Under the pieces are notes generated by a model. That model worked only from the letters and a program-made list of their open reading frames with translations. It did no database searches and was not told where the DNA came from. Of a DNA stretch of 64,000 nucleotides, positions 42,501-50,870 are shown in pieces. The position numbers were made by a program, and so were the translations under genes. Position 1 is the first letter of the stretch. Each line of letters starts with the position of its first letter. Location of the stretch: NCBI GenBank assembly GCA_040220895.1, contig JAVJVY010000009.1, positions 21,674 through 85,673 on the forward strand, given 5' to 3'. The DNA is from UBA11591 sp040220895 (GTDB taxonomy: Bacteria; Bacteroidota; Bacteroidia; Flavobacteriales_E; Vicingaceae).

Positions 42501-44279
42501 ACAACCGATCTTAATGGTAAATCCTTGTCGCAGCGTAGAAGCCGAACCCGTTGAAAGGAGGTTAAATCCAAGAGAGGTAATGCTCTTGGAATTGGTCAAA
42601 GCGGCGAGTTCCGAAGCCAAAATGATGTATTGCTTCTTTTGACCCGGATTATTTCCAAAACCATTCGCGTCGTATGGACTGATGGTCACCCCACCGGAGG
42701 GAAAGCTGGATGTACCCGAAAAGGTCAAGTCAGACTGATTGGTGCAGCTAATCCAATTGTATGCCTGACATCCCACCGCACTGGTGCTTATGTCTATGGG
42801 CAAAGAATCACCGGCGCAAATCGTGGTGTCTTGAGTAAGAATGGCCGTATTAACCGGTGGGTTTAAACTGACACTGAAACTATCTGTTCTTTCACAACCG
42901 GCTGTGCTCTTTATTGAGAGATATACCACAGCGTCTGCTGTAAAATAAGCTGTAGTGTTGGGCAAGGTGTCATTTGTGATTAATGCTCCAGACGACCATT
43001 GATAGCTGGCTCCTGGCCCGGCATTATCTGTGGATATCAATGGAATCGTATCGGCTTCACATAAGGCCGTATCACTGTTAACGGTAAACGCAAAGCTATT
43101 ACCCACGACAATCTCAGAGGTATCAACCACCAAACAACCGTTTGCATCAGTGATCGTGGCAATATAAGTGGTTGTTGATGTTGGACTGGCCTTTGGCGAT
43201 CGAATAACGGCTGAAGACAAGCCGGCAGTTGGTGTCCAAGTGTAAGTAAGCGTATCGGTATGAACCAGGTCGCAAAATTTAAAACGAGTGTTAGGCCTAC
43301 GGTTTATGTTTTGGCCAGAATTAACTCCGCAAACATTGCTATTCGCCACTTGGTAGCGCATTACATTTTGTCCTGTTATAATTTCATATTGAATAAAAGG
43401 CGTACCATTCGATGCAGAAGCATTCACATAGCACAATTCAACCACTAAATTGCTCTCCCCATCCCAACGAAAAGCATTGTCAAATACAAATTCTCTCCAG
43501 CCACTTCCGCTGATGACCGTTGTTTTAGGGATGTAGACATTCGACAGCCCACCTTGCCAATTTCCAAACACCGAATCGTTAGTACAGCCTATGTTAATTC
43601 GCAAATTGTCGTAGGTCTGACTGCCGGTAAACAAATTGAAATTGAAGAAAAGCGAAGTAAGATTGGTAGGGCCGGTTACACCAACATTGGTAAGGTCGTT
43701 TTTGGTGAAAATGAACTGCCGCTTGTTACTTCGAACTTGTTGAAAAAAATTATTGACTTTATAAAATGGATTCTCAAACTGAGACCCTCCCCAAAAGGTG
43801 CCTGAACCTACTGTTCCGGTTGTCGTGGTAGTTAAGCAAGTGCCGGGGACCACTGCACAAAGCGCCGTATTTGTGATTTTGAGTTGCACGCTGTCACCTC
43901 CGCATATGGTGTCCCTTTGGGGAATTATTCCAACTGGAGGCGGAACGTTTTGCACAGTGATAGTAACGACATCAGTGACCGTATCAGAAGTTGGGGTGTT
44001 TATTACGGTAACAGTGTAAATTGTGGAAGAGCTTGGCGTTGCCACAGGACTGGCAATGTTCGCGTTGTTTAGGCCCGTGGCAGGTGACCAAGTATACGTA
44101 TAACTGCTGCCCCCCGATGGGGTGGTAAAAAGTTGAACAGAGCTTCCGGGGCAAATGGTGGTGTCAGCGCTCGAAACAGTTGTTATTTGCGCAATTAGAT
44201 CTGTGGAGCAAAGTATTGTAAGCACCGCAGGCAAAACAAATGCCTTTAAAAAGCCATGAGTCGAAAAATGTCCATTCAT
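39549..44279 (-). CDS. 1576-aa secreted PKD-like repeat protein with T9SS type B tail
   Basis: A cell-surface protein. Signal peptide (1-30), then a chain of PKD-like domains (D-T-T-I-C-x-G-D-S-V-Q-L ... Y-T-W-T-P-A-A-G-L, etc.), and a C-terminal gliding-motility-associated/T9SS type B sorting domain (about 1490-1576: F-V-P-N-A-F-T-P-N-N-D ... W-D-G-T-K-D-G-K-P-V-P). Three of the PKD-like domains are interrupted by a roughly 200-residue module (residues about 138-340, 502-706, 869-1060). It shares an operon with a PorP/SprF-type protein, a lipoprotein and another repeat protein, so it may be exported and fixed by that apparatus. A TATCTTTG box lies upstream. Confidence 0.9.
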   Translation of the reverse strand: MNGHFSTHGFLKAFVLPAVLTILCSTDLIAQITTVSSADTTICPGSSVQLFTTPSGGSSYTYTWSPATGLNNANIASPVATPSSSTIYTVTVINTPTSDTVTDVVTITVQNVPPPVGIIPQRDTICGGDSVQLKITNTALCAVVPGTCLTTTTTGTVGSGTFWGGSQFENPFYKVNNFFQQVRSNKRQFIFTKNDLTNVGVTGPTNLTSLFFNFNLFTGSQTYDNLRINIGCTNDSVFGNWQGGLSNVYIPKTTVISGSGWREFVFDNAFRWDGESNLVVELCYVNASASNGTPFIQYEIITGQNVMRYQVANSNVCGVNSGQNINRRPNTRFKFCDLVHTDTLTYTWTPTAGLSSAVIRSPKASPTSTTTYIATITDANGCLVVDTSEIVVGNSFAFTVNSDTALCEADTIPLISTDNAGPGASYQWSSGALITNDTLPNTTAYFTADAVVYLSIKSTAGCERTDSFSVSLNPPVNTAILTQDTTICAGDSLPIDISTSAVGCQAYNWISCTNQSDLTFSGTSSFPSGGVTISPYDANGFGNNPGQKKQYIILASELAALTNSKSITSLGFNLLSTGSASTLRQGFTIKIGCTSQSSFTGFGSIPFIQSTQTVYTPKNINISSGWNDYAFDAPYVWDGTSNLVVEVCWQNTSSLGFTFTTMNYTILAANRTAMKWNSPPFCSDTVANFGTTVRPEMRLKYCASPPNQAYSYQWTPAAGLDNDTIPNVKASPSASTPYELRVTDPQTGCFDLDTIDITVAPNFNTTTTADSILCIEDSVQLNASHTSSNPVTYLWSPAALVSSTSVSNPYIFVNDAITILSEIKSSLGCIKWDTLNFGVQDALDINLSSAAGPNCEGDSLRLFANPLLGCGKSNSSLCNASSTMNIGTQTFTSSQFNITPFVSSDLSGRKQFLITAAEIASAGLNTSGQISSLSFDISNLGKDDYQNFRIKMGCTSSNSLSTTFTGGLATVFEPKDIILVNGINWFDFDNRFNWDGLSNVVVEVCYQNSALGISSEVRYSQPFPVFNCVSYNRGNSVCSNNSASLYNRRANIGFKYCSYVPNSFSYDWSPSNLFDNPTLKNPKALMDSPGRYYLDLTDLTTGCILTDSIDLSLISFDVDAQKDTTLCNTTDYPLSVTTNAADPKYFWYPGWEVSNDTIPNPSVTVKNGSFYSVMVIDTSGCIKSDTVFINLLPNPAAVVSASRNVCRDEIVQLQGSGGGTYNWTPAAALDDASIPNPVARVNETTTFVLGVTNSFGCTDEDSLTLTVYPSPLLDLGPDTNYCLGGFLKLKAGPDFASYAWQDNSSDSVLLVLGDGQYWVRVTDAFNCTFTDTVEIGLAPLPKTDIRFFTEICEGDSAILDASNAGSAYSWSTGETSQQIVVRTPGFYWVEINDGTCIGRDSTNLVVYEYPVSELPRTAVFCKKENPFGITLSAGGEDYRYKWDNGQVTPSITVSEEGTYGVTIINGRVCEVRSFSKVVEYCTEKIFVPNAFTPNNDQINDIFSISALNLDDFEFHIYNRWGELIYLTKNPNFTWDGTKDGKPVPSDTYVWKIFYKIKEADGNIASKEEKGSLNLIR
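41100..41675 (-). repeat. Third copy of the inserted module (about residues 869-1060)
   Basis: Coding repeat inside the 1576-aa protein. Begins after S-L-R-L-F-A-N-P-L-L-G-C; contains R-K-Q-F-L-I-T-A-A-E-I, R-I-K-M-G-C-T, W-F-D-F-D-N-R-F-N-W-D-G-L-S-N-V-V-V-E-V-C-Y-Q-N and ends near F-K-Y-C, after which the PKD-like strand resumes. Confidence 0.65.
42162..42776 (-). repeat. Second copy of the inserted module (about residues 502-706)
   Basis: Coding repeat of the same module. Contains K-K-Q-Y-I-I-L-A-S-E-L, F-T-I-K-I-G-C-T, S-G-W-N-D-Y-A-F-D and W-D-G-T-S-N-L-V-V-E-V-C-W-Q-N, ending R-L-K-Y-C before the PKD-like Y-Q-W-T-P-A-A-G-L. Confidence 0.7.
43260..43868 (-). repeat. First copy of the inserted module (about residues 138-340)
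   Basis: Coding repeat. Contains K-R-Q-F-I-F-T-K-N-D-L, L-R-I-N-I-G-C-T, S-G-W-R-E-F-V-F-D and W-D-G-E-S-N-L-V-V-E-L-C-Y-V-N, ending R-F-K-F-C before Y-T-W-T-P-T-A-G-L. Confidence 0.7.
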
Positions 44280-44330
44280 TGCAATGAGCGCGCTTAATTA
44301 CGACTCCATACCCTTCTGCCAAGGATGGTG

Positions 44331-44338
44331 CAAAGATA
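44331..44338 (-). promoter_or_regulatory. TAnnTTTG -7 box before the 1576-aa protein gene
   Basis: Minus-strand TATCTTTG, an exact match, in the 72-nt gap after the lipoprotein gene and 51 nt upstream of the ATG. The giant gene may therefore have its own promoter. Confidence 0.4.
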
Positions 44339-44351
44339 CTGAAATGATAGC

Positions 44352-44996
44352 CTATTTTGGCTCTTGTGTGGGAACATCAATAAATTCCCCGTCCAAAAGC
44401 GCAACACGGTATAAAAAAGGATCGACGGGTTCAGAAATGAACTCGAACTTTCCTGAGATATAGCCGTTCACGTCATCGCGACTGGTAATGCTGATCACAC
44501 CGCTTTGCAACCTGGCGGATCCCGGTGTTACGCCGGGAGCGAAAGAAACATAGCGTTCATACGTTTCCAGATTTGATACCTCATAAACACCACGCTCCAA
44601 TGACCTCGGAATTTTAAATGCCATGGATATAAAACCTGAGTTATTTGGGAAAGTGTCTGACGCAATTACAATGATGTTATCCGGATCGGTGGTATTATTG
44701 ACTTGGACATACCTGGCTGTCCAGAATCGATTTTGCGTCTTATTGCTGTCTATGATCCATGTGCTGTCAACGGTTACTGTCAGCGCAGGATTACCAACCT
44801 CACATGGCGCACAGCTAGGTCCACCGCAATCCACTTTGTATTCGGTTCCATTCTGAATTTTATCGGTACAAGAAGCTCCTTCAACTGCGGGATACGTTTC
44901 CACCGGGCCTTCTTTGACGCAGGAATTCAAGGCCACCGCAGCTATAGTCAATACCATGGCCGCATACTTATAAGTTGATTTAAACATTGTTTTCAT
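44352..44996 (-). CDS. Lipoprotein with the Cys-rich 'VDCGG' motif
   Basis: A 214-aa lipoprotein. Signal peptide with lipobox ending at Cys26 (A-L-N-S-C). Residues about 43-65 contain C-T-D-K-I-Q-N-G and V-D-C-G-G-P-S-C-A-P-C, a small disulfide-type motif seen in many Bacteroidota surface proteins. The rest is a beta-rich domain of unknown function. It lies 8 nt after the PorP/SprF gene and 72 nt before the giant protein gene, so it likely belongs to the same surface complex. Confidence 0.75.
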   Translation of the reverse strand: MKTMFKSTYKYAAMVLTIAAVALNSCVKEGPVETYPAVEGASCTDKIQNGTEYKVDCGGPSCAPCEVGNPALTVTVDSTWIIDSNKTQNRFWTARYVQVNNTTDPDNIIVIASDTFPNNSGFISMAFKIPRSLERGVYEVSNLETYERYVSFAPGVTPGSARLQSGVISITSRDDVNGYISGKFEFISEPVDPFLYRVALLDGEFIDVPTQEPK

Positions 44997-45004
44997 CGTT
45001 AGAA

Positions 45005-46075
45005 TTAAAAGAATTCTGTGTTACCTTTTCTGGGCAGCAGGGTTCGTTCCTTCCAGAAACTTGAATAGGTCAGGACGAACTCGAGTGCACCCCTCTTTTT
45101 GACAAAGCTAGTTCCGGCTTCACCCGAAATATCCATATCATAAGAGATGCCCAAATCTATGTTCTGCCTGAGGTCAACTTTCATAAGTAAGACCAGGTCC
45201 TTAGTTGTTCTATAGAAAATTCCGGCATAAAACGCAGAAGACTTTTTAATGTGTGTCATTCGGGAATCGAAGGACAAGTAAAATTTGGAGATCACACCGA
45301 CCGTAGTTTCGCTTACGTAAGATCTGGAACGATACATAACGTGTGGCATCAATGACATGGTCGTATTGGGTATGAACCATTCAGCCGCCGTGTGAAACAC
45401 CATCTGCATTGGCACATTTTCAACCAAGCGGTTGTCAAAATTACTTTCGGGCTCATTGACCTGATTAAGGGCAAATCCGGCATTCAATTTTAAATGATCT
45501 TCTTTCGCGTAGTTCCAAAGCAAGCCTACTGAGATTGGCGTATAATTTGCCTTCTCATTATTGGCCAATGGATCTGAAAAAGCGTTTGGGTCATAGGAAG
45601 CGCTTCCTTCATCAAACTGGCTTTCCCACCTGAAATTTGAATAATTTACCGATCGCGTTGCCTGTCCAACCTTGGTGCCAAGTGTCAAGTGATGCAATTC
45701 GCCAATTCTAAGGTTATACGACAACATCAGATTAATTTCCTGAAGACCCAAGTCCCCTTCACCCGCTTTGTCATTTAAAAAATTCAACCCTGCACCAAAA
45801 AATGATTTTCTTTCACTGCCATCCGATTTTTTATACTTTGCTATACCCATGTCCCAAGAGGCAAAAATGGTGGTAAATGGATCTGCAGCACTGTATTGAC
45901 TTTGACGATAATCCATAATAAAGCGATAATCCCCTCCAAACGCTCCTGTGGAGGCGGGGTTTATTGCAGGCATTACCGTATAGTATTGTGAGTAATTGAT
46001 GTCCTGAGCCGTGACCGATCCAACCATCAATACGGCCAGTGCCGCTAAACCTTTTCTAATAAATCTCATCTTCAT
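45005..46075 (-). CDS. PorP/SprF-family type IX secretion membrane protein
   Basis: A 356-aa outer-membrane barrel with a signal peptide (1-23, ending V-T-A-Q) and the family start D-I-N-Y-S-Q-Y-Y-T-V-M-P-A-I-N-P-A-S-T-G. SprF-like proteins help export or anchor neighbouring large adhesins; the gene is flanked by the 850-aa and 1576-aa T9SS type B proteins. It starts 16 nt after the 850-aa gene stop. Strongly supports T9SS in the organism, although core T9SS genes are not in the window. Confidence 0.93.
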   Translation of the reverse strand: MKMRFIRKGLAALAVLMVGSVTAQDINYSQYYTVMPAINPASTGAFGGDYRFIMDYRQSQYSAADPFTTIFASWDMGIAKYKKSDGSERKSFFGAGLNFLNDKAGEGDLGLQEINLMLSYNLRIGELHHLTLGTKVGQATRSVNYSNFRWESQFDEGSASYDPNAFSDPLANNEKANYTPISVGLLWNYAKEDHLKLNAGFALNQVNEPESNFDNRLVENVPMQMVFHTAAEWFIPNTTMSLMPHVMYRSRSYVSETTVGVISKFYLSFDSRMTHIKKSSAFYAGIFYRTTKDLVLLMKVDLRQNIDLGISYDMDISGEAGTSFVKKRGALEFVLTYSSFWKERTLLPRKGNTEFF

Positions 46076-46091
46076 CTGCCTCTATGTTATG

Positions 46092-48644
46092 CTACCTGAT
46101 CAAAGATATTTGTCCGGCCTGTTCGATAGGAATACCTGACTGAAACGGCCTTGCTATCATTTTCCACAAGTAAACGTCTTTTGAAAGTAATTCGCCATCG
46201 ACAGTTCCGTCCCATCCACCATCAAGGTCGCGACTTTCGTAAACTGCTCGGCCAAATCGATCATAAATTTGGAATTCCATGCTTTTAATTCCTTTTGTTT
46301 TGACCACTAATTCATCGTTAAAGCCATCTCCATTTGGCGAGAAGGCAGTAGGCACAAAGATCACAATGCGCGGGTTCAAACTAACAACAATGGAATCAGC
46401 ATTCTCACAACCATTCGAATCAGTACCAATAACATAGTAGGTCCTGCTTTGTGGGTTTTGCCTATTGTAGATTGGTGTGGCTATCGGCCGGTTGCAATCC
46501 TGGCAACTCAATTCATCGTTGTTGATGGCCGACCAGAAATACGAATTTCCGGCATAAGCTCGCAGTATCAGATTGTCTCCAAGGAATATGGTGGTGTCAA
46601 CGCCCGTATTGATCAATGGAAGCGGATTAACCACGATTTCTGTGGCAGTTGTATCCGACGAACATTGATTGCCATCTCCGTCCAGATCCGACAAAGCAAT
46701 GACCGAATATGGTGTATTGACAGTGGGATTCACCATAATCGAAGCAGTAGTAACGGCAGGATTAAGCCATTGATACGTCGTGGCTCCCACAGCGGTGAGT
46801 GTAGCGGTGTCCCCTATGCAAATATTCGTGTCACCCTGAATGTCTGCCTGTGCGGGTTGAATGACGGTGATCTGTACACTGACGGTGTCAATGCAATTTG
46901 CACTGGCTGCCACAAAAGGATAAAAGAAATTCGTGTCGGGATTGAAAATATAATCTCCACCGATTTGGGTGAATCTATAATTGAAGAAAGATTGCAAGTT
47001 GAATACCGTGGGAACAGATGAGTAATTCATAATGGCCGAATCACCTGAACAGATCTTAATCTCAATGTTGGCGGAATCAAGCACTGGCGCAGACGGAGCA
47101 GGCACTGAGGTCATTTGAATGGTAGGTACGGGGAATATGGTCACGTTCTGGGTTGCTGAATTTTGACAACCGTTGGTGTCTGTATAGGTATACGTTATGT
47201 TGAAGCTTCCAGGGCCGAGTTGTCCGGTAATAATCGTATCACCGTCAGCGGAAATACCCGGTCCGCTAAAGGTTCCTCCGACAGGATTTACATAGGTGGA
47301 GGTATTCAGGTTTCTGCGACCCGAGTTTTCGCATAAATTCGAGACTGAATTAAAAACAACTGCAGGGATTGGGTTGACAACGATGTTCTGTGAGACACAG
47401 GTTTCACAATTGTTCGGGCCAGTATAACAATAAGTAATGGTATGCGTGCCGGCTCCGGCGATGGTCGGATCGAAATAAAATGCCCCAGGTATTCCCGAAA
47501 CTCCAGTACCTGAATAAGTCCCCCCTGCTGGAGTTCCCTGATTCAATAGGATCTGGTTATCATTCGCACATGGCGAAGGAAAGGCATTCAGAGTCACAGT
47601 CGGGTTCTGATTGACCAAAATGGAATCTATGGCGAAGTTTGAGCAAACACCGTCAAAAAAGTTAAACGTTATGACATTCCAACCAACATTACCCGGGTCG
47701 GGATCAAAAGTTCCAAGAACAGTATCCACCCCATTTCCTGTGAACCATGCAGTCGGCCAACCCGAGGTGCTGGGTGACTGACCGGTTATACCATATGCCC
47801 CGTCAAATTCGCAGGCAAATTTTTGCGCTGCTGGAATGCTCAAAGAAACCGTAGGAAGAGCTCTGACATGAACTTGCGTTGAGGCCGTGTCTGTGCAGTT
47901 GTTTCCATTGATGAAATAGTACTTGATGGTATGGTTCCCAACACCTGCGTTTCCTATATTGAAATTGGATCCGCTAATCCCCGGCCCTGTCAAGGTGCCT
48001 CCACTCGGTCCGGTTGTGACGGGCACACTCTGTGGAATTTGGTTAGAGCAATAAGCCGTATCAAGGCCTGAGATACTGGCAGCAGTTACCGAATTGACGA
48101 TGACACTTATCGAGGCGGTATCTGAACATCCTGTGGTACTGTTGGTAAAGGTATAGCTAAGCTGATACGGAGAACCACCGGAGCCAACGGTTGGGCCGAA
48201 ATTTCCCGAACCACTGCTCACGCCTGATCCAAAATAAAAGCCGGTTCCGCCCGTTGTGGGAAGCCCCCCGGTAAGCGCAATACTGTCTTGATTCTCACAG
48301 TATGGCCCCAAAGTAGAAAATGTTACGTTGGGAGTCGCATTCACGGTAATGGTTACAAAAGCAGTGTCAGAACAACTATTGGCCGTGTAACCCAGGGTAT
48401 GAGTTCCGACTCCGGCCGAAATGGGAGAAAAGTTATAAGGACCCGAGCCTATAACACCTGGGCCAAAATACACACCGGGAGAAGGTGTCCCGCCGCTCAA
48501 CAACGTCAAGCCGCTATTAGTACACTGATTGGGATAGGTAGTGTTCCATTGAGAACACTGCGCTGTTCCTTCAAAATATCCAAACAACAAAACGCCGACA
48601 ACGGCGATGCTGCGAAGTGGGAAAATCGTTTTAATTCTAGCCAT
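46092..48644 (-). CDS. 850-aa secreted repeat protein with T9SS type B tail
   Basis: A surface protein with a signal peptide (1-28) and about seven Ig/SprB-like repeats of around 80-85 residues, each with L-x-G-G-x-P, G-P-G-V/I, G-x-H-T-I-x-Y and a closing Cys-rich turn. The C-terminus carries the gliding-motility-associated domain (A-F-S-P-N-G-D-G-F-N-D ... G-G-W-D-G-T-V-D-G-E). It is the first gene of the operon with PorP/SprF, the lipoprotein and the giant protein. Adhesion to surfaces or other cells is a likely role. Confidence 0.88.
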   Translation of the reverse strand: MARIKTIFPLRSIAVVGVLLFGYFEGTAQCSQWNTTYPNQCTNSGLTLLSGGTPSPGVYFGPGVIGSGPYNFSPISAGVGTHTLGYTANSCSDTAFVTITVNATPNVTFSTLGPYCENQDSIALTGGLPTTGGTGFYFGSGVSSGSGNFGPTVGSGGSPYQLSYTFTNSTTGCSDTASISVIVNSVTAASISGLDTAYCSNQIPQSVPVTTGPSGGTLTGPGISGSNFNIGNAGVGNHTIKYYFINGNNCTDTASTQVHVRALPTVSLSIPAAQKFACEFDGAYGITGQSPSTSGWPTAWFTGNGVDTVLGTFDPDPGNVGWNVITFNFFDGVCSNFAIDSILVNQNPTVTLNAFPSPCANDNQILLNQGTPAGGTYSGTGVSGIPGAFYFDPTIAGAGTHTITYCYTGPNNCETCVSQNIVVNPIPAVVFNSVSNLCENSGRRNLNTSTYVNPVGGTFSGPGISADGDTIITGQLGPGSFNITYTYTDTNGCQNSATQNVTIFPVPTIQMTSVPAPSAPVLDSANIEIKICSGDSAIMNYSSVPTVFNLQSFFNYRFTQIGGDYIFNPDTNFFYPFVAASANCIDTVSVQITVIQPAQADIQGDTNICIGDTATLTAVGATTYQWLNPAVTTASIMVNPTVNTPYSVIALSDLDGDGNQCSSDTTATEIVVNPLPLINTGVDTTIFLGDNLILRAYAGNSYFWSAINNDELSCQDCNRPIATPIYNRQNPQSRTYYVIGTDSNGCENADSIVVSLNPRIVIFVPTAFSPNGDGFNDELVVKTKGIKSMEFQIYDRFGRAVYESRDLDGGWDGTVDGELLSKDVYLWKMIARPFQSGIPIEQAGQISLIR

Positions 48645-48756
48645 AATTCTGTTCTAATTCAGCTCTCCTCAGGTTGGTCGTAAAACTGCTACTAAAGTAT
48701 GAAATTATTTAATTTTATATAGACGTCTGACACTCAGTAAAAGTTGCCCCCTAGAG

Positions 48757-50367
48757 CTACTTTAATTTCCATTCGATCGCTTGGTCCCAGTTAGATCTGA
48801 TCGTCAGGGTTCCCTGGTAGATGAATACCTCCTCGGCATGGATGCCTTTTAGGTAGTTCCCGCTGTCCCAAGAACCATTCGAATTTTGATCTACAATGTA
48901 CTTCAGACGGTACTTTCCTGGCCTCAAGTAGGCGAAGTAATAGCTATTGACCCCCTTTAGAACCACTTCCTTAACCACCTTTTTACCTTCATCCATTAAA
49001 AAAAGAATTCCATCTTGCGGTGCCATGTTCAGGTTTATTTCCAGGCTGCCGTATTCCTCACTTCGCAGTGTTTTAAGTGGCAAAGCCAATGAGTCGTTCA
49101 CCCTTCCACTGATGTCTTCCAAACAAGCGCTGTCAAGCACCAGCAAGTAGCTCTGATCCGCCTTCCACGCGGCGGCCAGCGTTAATTTTCTACCGCCTTT
49201 TGATGGGCGTAAAAGATAAGAAATTGGAATACTGTCGCGGAAAAGCAACAACTTAGATGAATCGATGACCCTGAAAGGGAAGGGAGATTCAAATTCAAGG
49301 TCTTCGCCCAATTCAAGCACTTTTGATCGAAGGTTGTTTGATGGCCGGAATTCACTTAACACCGGTGCTTCTGCAAAAGATATTTTTAACGTGTCCACAG
49401 CAGCTGTGTCAGCTTGTACCCTAAAATGGAGTTCTTCAGTGTGATAAGATGAATCAGGTGCCCAATAGACCACGCTATCACGACTTTCATTGTACTCCGG
49501 GATGAAGTCATAAACGCTGCTATTGCCTTCATCGGCGAATATGGTCAATGAATCTACGCTGCGTTTAAAGGAAAGGTAAAAGCTCCATGGGTTGGTCGAT
49601 CCGTACGATTTTAGGAACTGGTAACCGCGCTCTTCCTTAAAAAGTGTGGCATAGATGGGGGGTATAGAATCTTCATTAACAAAAATCATGCTATCCAGAA
49701 AATCAATTTTTTCACTTGGTCGGTCGAACAAGTAATTTCCATTTTCGTCTGAACAGAAAAATACCTTGTAGTTGCCTCGCTTCATGTTCTTCACTGAAAA
49801 AACTCCTTGCTTATTTGACCTTCCCATATAACGCGGTGGTTCTTTGTATGGAATGCTATCATCGTCCAATAGGTAAAGAAAAACGAAGGCATCCCTGACC
49901 GCTTCCAGAGTAAAGGCATCTTTTATTTGACCAATAATAGATAGTGAATCGACGTAATCGCCGGTGGAAAAAACATAGCGAAGTCCTTTGGCAGGATTGT
50001 TCTCGGTGATGTCAATAACGGCCTCGTTGAATTCAAAAACATAGGTCGTGTTCGGCCATAATGAATCATCCAAATTGCGAATGGTCAACTTCTTGCCGTT
50101 TGCCAGAACACTAGGTGAATAGCGCAATACCGGTGTGATAAGTAAATTCTTATTGGCGTTTTTCAAATTCACGAATTCGTCAAATTCCATCTTTATCCGG
50201 TCAGAATTGAAATGAGTAGAAAAGGTGTCAGGTGTGCTTCTGATTAATTTTGGAGGCGATTCATCCTTTTGGCCGCCTTGAAGGGCCACCCTTTGTGCGC
50301 AGGCAAAAACAAGGCAAATTGCCCCCAGAGAAAAAAACAGTTGAATTAAATTGGCTCTATTTAACAA
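48757..50367 (-). CDS. Ig-like (SbsA/Big_5 type) lipoprotein
   Basis: A 536-aa lipoprotein. Signal peptide with lipobox ending at Cys23 (L-V-F-A-C). Residues about 40-130 form an SbsA-type Ig-like domain (P-P-K-L-I-R-S-T-P-D ... P-N-T-T-Y-V-F-E-F), followed by a carboxypeptidase-regulatory-like domain and further beta domains with D-Q-N-S-N-G-S-W-D near the end. Widespread in Bacteroidota, function unknown, probably cell-surface. Its start overlaps the fRMsr gene by 11 nt. Confidence 0.8.
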   Translation of the reverse strand: MLNRANLIQLFFSLGAICLVFACAQRVALQGGQKDESPPKLIRSTPDTFSTHFNSDRIKMEFDEFVNLKNANKNLLITPVLRYSPSVLANGKKLTIRNLDDSLWPNTTYVFEFNEAVIDITENNPAKGLRYVFSTGDYVDSLSIIGQIKDAFTLEAVRDAFVFLYLLDDDSIPYKEPPRYMGRSNKQGVFSVKNMKRGNYKVFFCSDENGNYLFDRPSEKIDFLDSMIFVNEDSIPPIYATLFKEERGYQFLKSYGSTNPWSFYLSFKRSVDSLTIFADEGNSSVYDFIPEYNESRDSVVYWAPDSSYHTEELHFRVQADTAAVDTLKISFAEAPVLSEFRPSNNLRSKVLELGEDLEFESPFPFRVIDSSKLLLFRDSIPISYLLRPSKGGRKLTLAAAWKADQSYLLVLDSACLEDISGRVNDSLALPLKTLRSEEYGSLEINLNMAPQDGILFLMDEGKKVVKEVVLKGVNSYYFAYLRPGKYRLKYIVDQNSNGSWDSGNYLKGIHAEEVFIYQGTLTIRSNWDQAIEWKLK

Positions 50368-50818
50368 GCTTTCGACTTAAAATTTCACAAAATTTTTCCA
50401 GGTACTCTTGGTCACTATCACCAAAGTCATCCAACAAATGACTGTCGATGTCGAGCACTCCTAGCACCTCGCCCGAATTATTATAAAATGGCACGACAAT
50501 TTCAGACCTTGACAAGGGACTGCAGGCAATATGACCCGGAAAGTTGTGCACATCAGCAACAACTAGTGTTTTTTTTAACTCCCAGGCACTTCCGCAAACG
50601 CCCTTGCCTTTGGCTATTTTAGTGCAGGCCACCGGACCCTGGAACGGTCCTAGGACCAATTCATTCCCAGAAACCAAATAAAACCCTGTCCAATGAAAAT
50701 TAAGGTGTTGTTGCAGAAGTGCAGCGGCATTTGATAAATTGGAGACCATCTCAAGGCCTTCCTCAAGAAGTGCTTCTGATTCCGCTAGTATAAGTTCATA
50801 TTCGATTTTCCTATCCAA
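50357..50818 (-). CDS. msrC: GAF-domain free methionine-(R)-sulfoxide reductase
   Basis: A 153-aa GAF protein that reduces free methionine-R-sulfoxide. The three reactive cysteines are present in the expected places: G-P-V-A-C-T-K-I, G-V-C-G-S-A-W and G-H-I-A-C-S-P. The family usually has H-I-A-C-D; here Asp is replaced by Ser. Cytoplasmic antioxidant. First of an overlapping pair with the Ig-like lipoprotein. Confidence 0.88.
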   Translation of the reverse strand: MDRKIEYELILAESEALLEEGLEMVSNLSNAAALLQQHLNFHWTGFYLVSGNELVLGPFQGPVACTKIAKGKGVCGSAWELKKTLVVADVHNFPGHIACSPLSRSEIVVPFYNNSGEVLGVLDIDSHLLDDFGDSDQEYLEKFCEILSRKLVK

Positions 50819-50870
50819 GGCATCACTTTATTTGGCAGGGCAAAGATACATTTCAGCACCAACAATTGAC

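Noticed and set aside
39549..44279. Tandem DNA repeats or mobile element within the giant gene
   Set aside because: The similarity among the three modules is at protein level with diverged DNA, so it is an old domain duplication rather than a recent repeat.
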